A stretch of DNA of 64,000 nt, from NCBI GenBank assembly GCA_012512265.1, contig JAAZEM010000058.1, forward strand, positions 1-64,000, in the 5' to 3' direction. Positions within the stretch are counted from its first letter, which is position 1, and every line of letters begins with the position of its first letter. Below, piece after piece: positions 51,321 to 58,726 of the stretch. The notes beneath the pieces are model-generated. The model saw nothing but the letters and a program-made list of their open reading frames with translations, did no database searches and was not told where the DNA came from. A program made the translations under genes and the position numbers. This DNA comes from Armatimonadota bacterium. GTDB taxonomy: Bacteria > Armatimonadota > JAAZEB01.

Positions 51321-52886
51321 ATGGCAGATAGTGATGCCGGGCGGAACGCGTTGCTCGAGAGTCTCCATGCGCTGGAGGTGCGAGCACTGCAGGTGCTGGG
51401 CTCGCGCGAGCAGGTGGACGAGGAAGAGCTCGCGGAAGCCGCCGGGATTCAGGAAGCGCAAGCACGCACCGCGCTGGGTTGGCTGCTGAGCAAGGAGTTG
51501 GTCTATGTCGTCTCCGAAGAGACGCGGCGCGAGGTGCGCCTCACGGAGACGGGGGAGAGCTATGCGGAGCGTGGAACGCCGGAAGAGCGGATCTGGCGCC
51601 ATCTGCGCTCGGCAGGCCCCACGGCGATGCCGGCGCTGATCGCGGCCGCCGGAATCGAGAAGGAAGAGCAGAGCGGCGCCATCGGAATGCTGCGCGCCAC
51701 GGGCGCGATCACGATCGGCCCGGGCGGCATTGTCTCGGCGCCGGACACGGCCGAGCCGGAGGTGGTCGCCCGAGGGCGAAACCTCCTGCGCGCCGTGCAG
51801 GAGCGCCAGCCCGCGCCGCTCGAGAGCTTTACCGAGGAGGAGCAACAGCGCCTCCAGGAGATGGCCGGCGGAAAGCGCAAGGGGAAGGGCCTGGTCTCGA
51901 TTGACGTGCGCCGGCACCGCGAGTACGCGCTCACCGAGGAAGGGAAGGCGCTCGTCCAGCTGCTCGCCGAGCGCGGCTACCGCGAGGAGGTCTCGCAGCT
52001 CACCCCCGCGATGCTCCAGGATGGCTCATGGCGTCAGGTGCGCTTCCGGCCCTACTACATCGGACTGAACCCGCCGCGCGCCCTCGCGGGCAAGTTCAAC
52101 TCCTACGGCGAGTTTCTCCAATTCGTGCGCTCGAAGCTTGTGGCGATGGGCTTCACCGAGGTGCGCGGGTCCCTGGTCGAAAACGAGTTCTGGGACATGG
52201 ACGCGCTTTACATGCCGCAGTTCCATCCCGCGCGCAACGTGCACGACGTCTACTTCGTGAAGGAGCCGGAATACTCCGAACCCGTGCTAGAGCCGTTCGC
52301 CACTCGTGTGGCCCAGGCGCATGAGAATGGCGGCGATACCGGCTCGCGCGGCTGGGAGTATCGGTTTGACTTGCAGCGAAGCCGCCGCCTCATCTTGCGC
52401 TCGCAGGGCACGGCGCTTTCCGCGCGCACGCTCGCGGCCGGCGCGTGCATTCCGGGCAAGTACTTCGCCGTCGCGCGCTGCTTCCGCTACGACCAGGTGG
52501 ATGCCACCCACGCCAGCGACTTCTTCCAGGTCGAGGGAATCGTGGTGAGCGAGAGCGTGAACTTCCGCACGCTCCTCGGCCTGCTGAAGCTGTTCGCGGT
52601 GGAGATTGCCCGCGCCACCGAGGTGGTCTTCGCGCCGGCCTACTTCCCCTTCACCGAGCCTTCGGTAGAGATGCACGCGAAGCATCCGACGCTCGGATGG
52701 ATGGAGCTGGGCGGCGCCGGCCTCTTCCGCCCTGAGGTGACGCGGCCGCTGGGAGTGAGCGAACCGGTGATCGCTTGGGGCCTGGGCGTCGATCGCATGG
52801 CCATGCTGGCCCTGGGTCTGCACGATATTCGCGACCTCTTCTCGGCGGATCTCGACCTGGTGCGCACGCGGAAGTTCAACCCCTGA
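51321..52886 (+). CDS. pheS: Phenylalanyl-tRNA synthetase alpha subunit, archaeal/eukaryotic type
   Basis: A 521-aa class II synthetase subunit. Bacterial PheS is about 340 aa with an N-terminal coiled coil; here the first 200 residues are instead winged-helix-like modules ('GIQEAQARTALGWLLSKELV', 'LTEEGKALVQLL'), as in archaeal and cytosolic eukaryotic PheRS. The catalytic core also reads archaeal: 'YYIGLNPPRALAGKFNSYGE', 'ENEFWDMDALYMPQFHPARN', 'SDFFQVEGIVV', 'WMELGGAGLFRPEVTRPLGV' and the terminal 'AWGLGVDRMAMLALGLHDIR'. AAGAGGAG lies 13 nt before the ATG. It forms an operon with pheT 75 bp downstream. Confidence 0.95.
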   Translation: MADSDAGRNALLESLHALEVRALQVLGSREQVDEEELAEAAGIQEAQARTALGWLLSKELVYVVSEETRREVRLTETGESYAERGTPEERIWRHLRSAGPTAMPALIAAAGIEKEEQSGAIGMLRATGAITIGPGGIVSAPDTAEPEVVARGRNLLRAVQERQPAPLESFTEEEQQRLQEMAGGKRKGKGLVSIDVRRHREYALTEEGKALVQLLAERGYREEVSQLTPAMLQDGSWRQVRFRPYYIGLNPPRALAGKFNSYGEFLQFVRSKLVAMGFTEVRGSLVENEFWDMDALYMPQFHPARNVHDVYFVKEPEYSEPVLEPFATRVAQAHENGGDTGSRGWEYRFDLQRSRRLILRSQGTALSARTLAAGACIPGKYFAVARCFRYDQVDATHASDFFQVEGIVVSESVNFRTLLGLLKLFAVEIARATEVVFAPAYFPFTEPSVEMHAKHPTLGWMELGGAGLFRPEVTRPLGVSEPVIAWGLGVDRMAMLALGLHDIRDLFSADLDLVRTRKFNP

Positions 52887-52961
52887 CGTCCTCCCACGGC
52901 GAGAGCTTGTGGGGTTCCAGCATGGAACCTGCGGGGTTAGTGTGTGATTGGAACAGAATAG

Positions 52962-54659
52962 ATGCCGACAATAACAGCACACTTGCGTGATTTGCAGACC
53001 CTCATCGGCAGGGAGATATCGCTCTCGGAGCTGGAAGAGCGAATGCCGCTGGCCAAGGCGGAATTGAAGCGCGACGAGGATGGCGAGCTGACCATTGAGT
53101 TCAACGACACCAACCGGCCCGATCTCTGGTCGGCCGAGGGGTTGGCCCGGCAGATCCGCGCCTATGAGGAGGGGAAGTCGCGCTCCTACACTTGCTTTGT
53201 CTCTCCCAAGGAGGCCCCCTCGGTTGCGGCGAGCAGCGAGGCGATCATCCATGTGAGCCCCGCATTGCAGGAGGTGCGTCCTTACATCGCGGCCTTCCTG
53301 GTGAAGGGGATCACCATCGATGACGAGGGGCTACGCCAGCTCATCCAGAGCCAGGAGAAGCTCTCGGAGAACTTTGGGAACAAGCGTGCCGCTGTCTCCG
53401 TGGGGACGTACCGTGCCGCGCACATCACCTGGCCGGTGCGCTATGCCGACACCGATCCCGGGAGCACCTCGTTCGTGCCGCTTGGCTTCGACGAGCCGAT
53501 GACGCTGCGCGAGATCCTGGAGCGCCATCCCAAAGGGATCGACTATGGCTATACCCTGGAGGGGAAGGCCCGCTACCCGCTGCTTATTGATGCCAAGAAT
53601 GAGATCCTCTCCTTCCCGCCGATCATCAACAGCCGCACCCTCGGCGAGGTGAAGGTCGGTGACGACTACCTCCTGATCGAGATCACGGGCACCGAGATGC
53701 GCCAAGTGCTCCTGGCGTGCAACATCCTCGCCGCCAACGCGGTGGACCGGGGCGGCCAGGTCTCTCCGGTACGCTGCGTTTATCCCTACGACACGCCGTT
53801 CGGGCGTGAGGTGGTGACGCCGTACGATTTCGGCGACTCGACGCTCGTGACCGCCGGCGAGATGGCGCGGGTGTTGGGCCAGGAGGTGCCCCTGGACGAG
53901 GTGGCCACGAAGCTGACCGCCTATGGCGTCGGGGTGACGCGAGAAGCGGATGGGTTGCGGGTGACGCTTCCGCCCTACCGGCGCGATTACATGCACCCGG
54001 TGGATGCTATCGAGGATTACCTGATCAGCGCCGGCTACAACAGCTTCGAGCTGGAGATGCCCTCGGATTACACCGTCGGCGAGCTGACCGCCATCGAGCA
54101 ACTCGCGGCGCACGTGCGCGGTATCGTCGTCGGCCTGGGCTTCGTCGAGATCATGACGAATGTGCTGACGGCCAAAGCAGACTGCACGGAACGCGTCGGC
54201 CTGCCGGACGAGCGCGTAGTCGAGATCGCCAACGTCATGTCGGAGCTGTACGCGGTGCTGCGCAACTCGCTGGTGCCCTCATTGTTGCGCATGGAGGGAA
54301 TCAGCTCGCGGGCCACCTATCCGCACCGGGTGTTCGAGCTGGGCGAGGTGCAGGTCTATGATGAGACCGCCGACCTGAAGAGCCGCACCGAAGTGCGCCT
54401 GGCGGCCATCATCGCCCACTCCACGGCCAGCTTCTCCGAGGCGCACTCCTACCTCGATGGTCTCTTCTACTACCTGGACCGGGCCTACGAGCTCGCCCCG
54501 GTGAATCGGGGCACCTTCATTCCTGGGCGCGCCGGCGAGATTCTCGTGGGAGGGAAGTCCGTCGGCTTCATCGGCGAGGTCCATCCCGAGGTGTTGGAGA
54601 AGTGGGGCATCACCATGCCCTGCGCTCTCTTCGAAATCACCCTGGACGCGCTTCTCTAA
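52962..54659 (+). CDS. pheT: Phenylalanyl-tRNA synthetase beta subunit, archaeal/eukaryotic type
   Basis: A 565-aa beta subunit. Bacterial PheT is about 800 aa with an EMAP/tRNA-binding N-terminus and a C-terminal FDX-ACB domain; both are missing, matching the shorter archaeal form. Diagnostic segments are 'FNDTNRPDLWSAEGLARQIR', 'RPYIAAFLVKGITID', 'SFPPIINSRTLGEV' (B3/4 region), 'VTPYDF', 'PPYRRDYMHPVDAIEDYLIS' (B5) and 'GRAGEILVGGKSVGFIGEVH'. It pairs with PheS to form the alpha2-beta2 enzyme. A terminator follows at 54666. Confidence 0.94.
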   Translation: MPTITAHLRDLQTLIGREISLSELEERMPLAKAELKRDEDGELTIEFNDTNRPDLWSAEGLARQIRAYEEGKSRSYTCFVSPKEAPSVAASSEAIIHVSPALQEVRPYIAAFLVKGITIDDEGLRQLIQSQEKLSENFGNKRAAVSVGTYRAAHITWPVRYADTDPGSTSFVPLGFDEPMTLREILERHPKGIDYGYTLEGKARYPLLIDAKNEILSFPPIINSRTLGEVKVGDDYLLIEITGTEMRQVLLACNILAANAVDRGGQVSPVRCVYPYDTPFGREVVTPYDFGDSTLVTAGEMARVLGQEVPLDEVATKLTAYGVGVTREADGLRVTLPPYRRDYMHPVDAIEDYLISAGYNSFELEMPSDYTVGELTAIEQLAAHVRGIVVGLGFVEIMTNVLTAKADCTERVGLPDERVVEIANVMSELYAVLRNSLVPSLLRMEGISSRATYPHRVFELGEVQVYDETADLKSRTEVRLAAIIAHSTASFSEAHSYLDGLFYYLDRAYELAPVNRGTFIPGRAGEILVGGKSVGFIGEVHPEVLEKWGITMPCALFEITLDALL

Positions 54660-54665
54660 GCAGAA

Positions 54666-54712
54666 CGCGCGGCTGAATGCGTCGCCTGATCGGGCGGGCG
54701 TTCAGCCGCGCG
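54666..54712. terminator. Hairpin after pheT
   Basis: CGCGCGGCTGAA (54666-54677) pairs perfectly with TTCAGCCGCGCG (54701-54712). It starts seven bases after the pheT stop and lies before the convergent BON gene, so it may serve both. Confidence 0.7.
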
Positions 54713-54785
54713 CCCTTCAGATGATTCAGTCAGTGGATCCGCCCGCGCTGGACGCGGGCGCGTTCACAGTCGCGTAGAGCTCCTG

Positions 54786-55031
54786 TCACGAACCGTAAGA
54801 GACCTCGAGGACGACGTCGCGAATGCCCGGAATGCGCCTGATGTTCTGCGCGACGATCTGCATCTCATCTTCGAGGCTGACGTTGACCGTGCCGCGCATG
54901 AGGCGTACCCGTCCGGTGATGTAGACGACGCCGTGTATTGCGCGGGTGTTGACCTGCGTGATGTCGAGAGCGCTGCGCTTGGCGAGCTCGCGCTGGACGC
55001 GGCGAGACGTCTGCGTATCTTCGAGTGGCAT
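54786..55031 (-). CDS. Small BON-domain protein
   Basis: An 81-aa protein consisting of one BON-like domain: 'VQRELAKRSALDITQVNTRA', 'HGVVYITGRVRL' and 'IVAQNIRRIPGIRDVVLEV'. BON domains bind phospholipid or other ligands and usually occur in periplasmic proteins, but no signal peptide is present here. The start at 55031 has GAGGAGAG just upstream. It is 73 bp downstream of the MgtC-like gene and probably part of proS-mgtC-BON. Confidence 0.78.
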   Translation of the reverse strand: MPLEDTQTSRRVQRELAKRSALDITQVNTRAIHGVVYITGRVRLMRGTVNVSLEDEMQIVAQNIRRIPGIRDVVLEVSYGS

Positions 55032-55104
55032 CGTACTCTCCTCTCTCGGCGGAACATCCACCGGTGTGCGAAGCTGGAGAGTGCGGTGCGTCAGCGCCGG
55101 GCGG

Positions 55105-55782
55105 TTATTCCCACTCGACCTCTTGGACTCCAGGAAGCGTGATCAGAGCGCGGGTGAGTTCCTCCCGGCTCGTGTGGGGAGGCACACGCAGGAGGAAATG
55201 GAGACGCTGCACGCCCTGTGAGTCTGGACGGCTGGAGCCGACGCTCCCGATCATGACTCCACGATCGGCGAGGGCGCCGAGCACCGCGCTTATTTCCGAG
55301 TGCGTGATCGCGAGGTGGAGGCCATGCACCTGGCGATGCGAGAGCATGCGGGCCTCCACATGACTGAAGAGTGTGAGTATCAGGAGTACGAGAAGGGTGG
55401 CTGCGGCGGCGAGGAGCAGGTAGCTGCCGCCCAGGCCAGCCGCCAGACCAATGGCCGCGACGGTCCAGAGGCTGGCGGCGGTTGTCAATCCCCGGATGAT
55501 GCTACCCTGGCGCAGGATGGTGCCGGCGCCCAGGAAGCCGATGCCGCTGACCACTTGGGCGGCGATCCGCCCCGGGTCTGCGGCTGAGCCCCCTGTGACT
55601 GCGGGTGAGCTGGCGCCCAGTGAGACGAGCATTACAAGGCAGGCGCCCACGCACACCAGAATATGGGTGCGGAAGCCGGCGGGACGGTCGTGCGCCTCGC
55701 GCTGCCACCCGATCGCCCCGCCAAGGGCGCAGGCTGCGGCCATGCGAAAGATGGCCATGCCTAGCTCATCCGGCCCCACCAT
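55105..55782 (-). CDS. MgtC/SapB-family membrane protein with ACT-like C-terminus
   Basis: A 225-aa inner-membrane protein. The N-terminal 140 residues hold about five helices with the MgtC signature: 'AAACALGGAIGWQREAHDRP' then 'AGFRTHILVCVGACLVML', 'QVVSGIGFLGAGTILRQG' and 'IRGLTTAASLWTVAAIGLA'. The C-terminal 80 residues ('LHLAITHSEISAVLGALADR' to the end) form an ACT-like regulatory domain. MgtC proteins act in magnesium limitation and acid or virulence adaptation through ATP synthase or transport control. The start at 55782 (AGGGAG three bases upstream) lies within the last codons of proS. Confidence 0.9.
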   Translation of the reverse strand: MVGPDELGMAIFRMAAACALGGAIGWQREAHDRPAGFRTHILVCVGACLVMLVSLGASSPAVTGGSAADPGRIAAQVVSGIGFLGAGTILRQGSIIRGLTTAASLWTVAAIGLAAGLGGSYLLLAAAATLLVLLILTLFSHVEARMLSHRQVHGLHLAITHSEISAVLGALADRGVMIGSVGSSRPDSQGVQRLHFLLRVPPHTSREELTRALITLPGVQEVEWE

Positions 55783-57496
55783 CCGCTCCCTGAAGGATTG
55801 CGGCGATCCGTTCGAGCGCGGCATCCACCGCCTCCTCATAACGATCCGGGGCTCCGCGCCGGCGAACTTCCACCTTGCCCTCGCCCGCGAGACGCCCAAC
55901 GACGACCTGGATCGGAATCCCGATCAAGTCAGCATCCTTGAACTTCGCGCCCGCGCGCTCGTCGCGGTCATCCAGGAGAACCTCGACGCCTTGCTCCTGC
56001 AGCCGGGCGTAAACTTCTTCGGCCAACCGCGTCTGCGCCTCGTCACGGGTGTTCATGATGAGCACCAGGACGTGGAACGGGGCGATCGGGATCGGCCAGA
56101 TCATGCCATTCTCATCGTGGAATTTCTCGATGGCGGCCTGTGCCGTGCGCGTGATCCCAATGCCGTAAGAACCCATCACGAGCGGGCGCTCGTTGCCATC
56201 GGCATCGGTGTAGTTGGCGCCGAGGGCGATGGAGTACTTCGTGCCCAGCTTGAAGATATTGCCCAGCTCGATTCCCGGGTTCGCCTGGAGAGTTCCTTCG
56301 CAGAGCGGGCACCTCTCTCCCGCCTGCGTGTTGCGGATATCCGCCCAGCCGGTGACCGCGAAGTCGCGGCCGTGGTTCACGTTGAGCAGGTGCGTATCCC
56401 CAGCGTTGGCGCCGGTGACGAAGTTCGCCATGCCCTGCACCGCCAGGTCGGCGATGATGGCATCCACCTTCAGGCCGACGGGCCCCGCGAAGCCAACGGG
56501 GGCCTGCGTCACGCGAACGACCGTCTCGGCATCCGCCATCTCGACGGCCGCTCCGACGGCGCGTTTCAGCTTCGTCTCGTTCAGCTCGTGATCGCCACGA
56601 ACCAGCGCGGCGATCACGCGGTCGCCTGAGGTGTAGAGGAGCGTCTTCACGAGGCGCGATGCGGGCACCTTCAGGAACTCGGAAACCTGCTCGATGGTTT
56701 TCATGTCCGGGGTGGCCACCGGGCGCATCTCCTGGTAGGCCTCCGTGGCCGGCGCCGGCGGGGCAGATTGCTCGTAGGAGCGCGCCACCTCCATGTTGGC
56801 GGCATAGTCACACCGGTCACAGTAGATCACGGTGTTCTCGCCTGCGTCCGTATCGACCAGCAGGGTGAACTCGTGGGCAAACTTCCCGCCCATCAGCCCG
56901 GTGTCCGACTCGACCATCCTCACCGGGAGGCCCATGCGCGCGAAGGCGCGATGATACGCCTCGGCCATCACCTGGTAACTGCGATCGAGCCCACTCTCAT
57001 CCGCGTCGAGGCTGTAGGCATCCTTCATGATGAACTCTCGCCCGCGCAGCAGGCCAAACCGCGGGCGGATCTCGTCGCGGAACTTGGTGGCCACCTGGTA
57101 GAGGTTCATCGGGAGTTGGCGGTAAGAGTGGACCTCGTTGGCCGCCAGGAAGGCGATCACCTCTTCATGCGTGGGGCCAAGCACGCTGGGAAAGCCGCGC
57201 CGGTCCTCAAAGCGGAGGAGCTCCTTGCCATAGTCATCCCAGCGTCCGGTGCGCTGCCACAGCTCGCCGGGCTGGACAATCGGCATCAGGATCTCCTGGG
57301 CGCCTGCAGCATCCATCTCTTCACGGACGATCTGCTCGATCTTGCGCAGGACGCGCCACATGAGAGGCAGGTAGGTGTAGACGCCGCTGGTGAGGCGGCG
57401 GATATAGCCCGCGCGGAGGAGCAGCTTGTGGCTGATGAGCTCCGCCTCGCCGGGCATTTCGCGCAAAGTCGGGAAAAACAGCTGTGAGGCCCTCAA
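55766..57496 (-). CDS. proS: Prolyl-tRNA synthetase (bacterial type)
   Basis: A 576-aa class II synthetase with the bacterial arrangement: motif 1 and 2 region ('LGPTHEEVIAFLAANEV', 'KFRDEIRPRFGLLRGREFIM'), an inserted editing (INS) domain at about 230-390 ('SEFLKVPASRLVKTLLYTSG'), motif 3 ('GSYGIGITRTAQAAIEKF') and a C-terminal anticodon-binding domain. It charges tRNA-Pro and can clear misacylated Ala. The ATG at 57496 is about 28 nt from the predicted transcription start of the promoter at 57531. The MgtC gene overlaps its 3' end. Confidence 0.97.
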   Translation of the reverse strand: MRASQLFFPTLREMPGEAELISHKLLLRAGYIRRLTSGVYTYLPLMWRVLRKIEQIVREEMDAAGAQEILMPIVQPGELWQRTGRWDDYGKELLRFEDRRGFPSVLGPTHEEVIAFLAANEVHSYRQLPMNLYQVATKFRDEIRPRFGLLRGREFIMKDAYSLDADESGLDRSYQVMAEAYHRAFARMGLPVRMVESDTGLMGGKFAHEFTLLVDTDAGENTVIYCDRCDYAANMEVARSYEQSAPPAPATEAYQEMRPVATPDMKTIEQVSEFLKVPASRLVKTLLYTSGDRVIAALVRGDHELNETKLKRAVGAAVEMADAETVVRVTQAPVGFAGPVGLKVDAIIADLAVQGMANFVTGANAGDTHLLNVNHGRDFAVTGWADIRNTQAGERCPLCEGTLQANPGIELGNIFKLGTKYSIALGANYTDADGNERPLVMGSYGIGITRTAQAAIEKFHDENGMIWPIPIAPFHVLVLIMNTRDEAQTRLAEEVYARLQEQGVEVLLDDRDERAGAKFKDADLIGIPIQVVVGRLAGEGKVEVRRRGAPDRYEEAVDAALERIAAILQGADGGAG

Positions 57497-57890
57497 TCCA
57501 ATCCCTCCGAGTCTCTTTCAGGTTGGCGGTATTGTAGCACACGCTCGGGCGAAGCGCAAGCCAGGCGAGCGCCAACCCCAACTGGCACGGTCTCTGCAAG
57601 GACCCGAGTCAGCCGCTGAAGGGGAGCGCCGGCGAGAGCCTGCGTCAGACCGCACCGATGCCGGCAAAACGGTGGCGGCCCGCCGAGTTTAGCCGATTCC
57701 GCCCCCGGGTATATGGCAACCAACTCTAAGGGAGGGAGATCGGGGGATAGCGAGGAGAGGCGCTGCCGTCAGGTGAGGAGAGCCGCCGATCTGGGGTGAG
57801 AAGGGCCTCGCATCTTTCTTGGATGCGCCCGTGGGATCAGTGCCGGACCGCTAACGAAAGGGGCAATGGGGTTGAGGGGGGAGCGCGACG
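57497..57890. other. Intergenic region with proS promoter
   Basis: A 394-bp gap between divergent genes. The proS promoter is at 57531-57559. The remainder holds no recognised gene or repeat; GGGGGGAG precedes the small plus-strand gene at 57891. Confidence 0.5.
57531..57559 (-). promoter_or_regulatory. Promoter of proS
   Basis: On the minus strand TTGCGC (complement of 57554-57559), a 17-bp spacer ending GTGTGC and TACAAT (complement of 57531-57536). Confidence 0.65.
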
Positions 57891-58208
57891 ATGATAACGT
57901 TTCTAATTCTACTGACGGTGCTGGCACTGAGTATGGTCCTGCTGGCGCGTGCCCTGGGCCGGATGGACCGGAACGTCGCGCCGCCTGTGCCGGTGGAGGA
58001 ATCGAGCGCGCCAGAGCAGACGGGCCTGGGCGATCCGGAATGGAACATCGTGATACGCCACCAGTGCGAGCCAATCAACTGCCCCAATTTGAAAGGGAAC
58101 CCGCGGCAGCCCGGCAAAGAACCCGGCTGCCAGGTTTGCGCGGCTCTCTTCTTGGAGCGCTACGGGGAGCGCCTCCTCAACGAGCAGCGCGAGGGCCGCA
58201 ACCGCTAG
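57891..58208 (+). CDS. Small membrane-anchored protein with conserved-looking cysteines
   Basis: A 105-aa protein of unknown function. The first 22 residues are a single membrane helix (MITFLILLTVLALSMVLLARAL), followed by a Pro/Glu-rich linker. A compact C-terminal segment contains H-x-C-x5-C ('IRHQCEPINCPN') and later CxxC ('GCQVCAALF'), which could bind a metal. GGGGGGAG precedes the ATG, and a long hairpin at 58217 ends the gene. I infer a real, monocistronic gene; the family is not recognised. Confidence 0.7.
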   Translation: MITFLILLTVLALSMVLLARALGRMDRNVAPPVPVEESSAPEQTGLGDPEWNIVIRHQCEPINCPNLKGNPRQPGKEPGCQVCAALFLERYGERLLNEQREGRNR

Positions 58209-58216
58209 ATGTATCG

Positions 58217-58253
58217 GGCCGGATCGACCAGGGGGGCTTGGTCGGCCGGCCCA
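58217..58253 (+). terminator. Hairpin after the small Cys protein
   Basis: GGGCCGG (58217-58223) with CCGGCCC (58247-58253), and an inner stem CGACCA / TGGTCG, make a long interrupted hairpin nine bases after the stop codon. It is followed by AAAGCCTG. Confidence 0.6.
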
Positions 58254-58318
58254 AAGCCTGTCCCCTCTCAGGGCTTCGCCGCGTGAAGCCTGCCCCCGGT
58301 GCACGGTCGCCCGCGCCA

Positions 58319-58534
58319 TCAATCGTCGCATCCCAGGAGGGAGCGCATCTGCTCTAGCACTTCCGCGCGCCGCTCGCCATGCCTTCGGATATCGGCTATG
58401 TCGTCCAGATTGACGTAGATCTTAGTGATTCCCTCCAGATCGAACGGCCCGAGGTTTAGCACCAGCCATCCCTCCTCGGACTCCTTGCCTCCATGGTGAC
58501 TGACAATCTCCATCCGCTCTTTGGGGAAATCCAT
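58319..58534 (-). CDS. Unknown 71-aa protein
   Basis: A small acidic alpha/beta protein ('GWLVLNLGPFDLEGITKIYV' then 'NLDDIADIRRHGERRAEVLE'). No family recognised. The evidence that it is real is an excellent ribosome site, AAGGAGG six bases before the ATG at 58534, together with a well-balanced protein composition. It is isolated between the small Cys protein (convergent) and lnt (divergent). Confidence 0.62.
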   Translation of the reverse strand: MDFPKERMEIVSHHGGKESEEGWLVLNLGPFDLEGITKIYVNLDDIADIRRHGERRAEVLEQMRSLLGCDD

Positions 58535-58637
58535 CGTAGTCCTCCTTAACGTCCCCTGAGGCGGTATTCCACACCGTCGCCCCTTTCCCTTTCCGGAGTC
58601 GCATCTGGATTACAGCACTCCCCCGCGGGAGCCCGGC

Positions 58638-58676
58638 CCATCCGTGTCCGTCGCCCTCATCCGCGGTATTGATGCC
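58638..58676 (-). repeat. Dispersed repeat R3, copy c
   Basis: On the minus strand the core reads ATACCGCGGATGAGGGCG then ACGGACACGGATGGGC, followed by a small GC-rich inverted segment (GCTCCC ... GGGGAG). It matches copies at 25711 and 51141 and lies just upstream of the lnt promoter. Confidence 0.62.
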
Positions 58677-58688
58677 CTTCGCTCGCGC

Positions 58689-58717
58689 TTGTTCCATCTG
58701 CGGGGCAATGGTATAAT
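58689..58717 (+). promoter_or_regulatory. Promoter of lnt
   Basis: TTGTTC (58689-58694), a 17-bp spacer ending TGG, and TATAAT (58712-58717). Transcription would begin close to 58724, leaving almost no leader before the first start codons. Confidence 0.6.
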
Positions 58718-58726
58718 GCACCTGTG

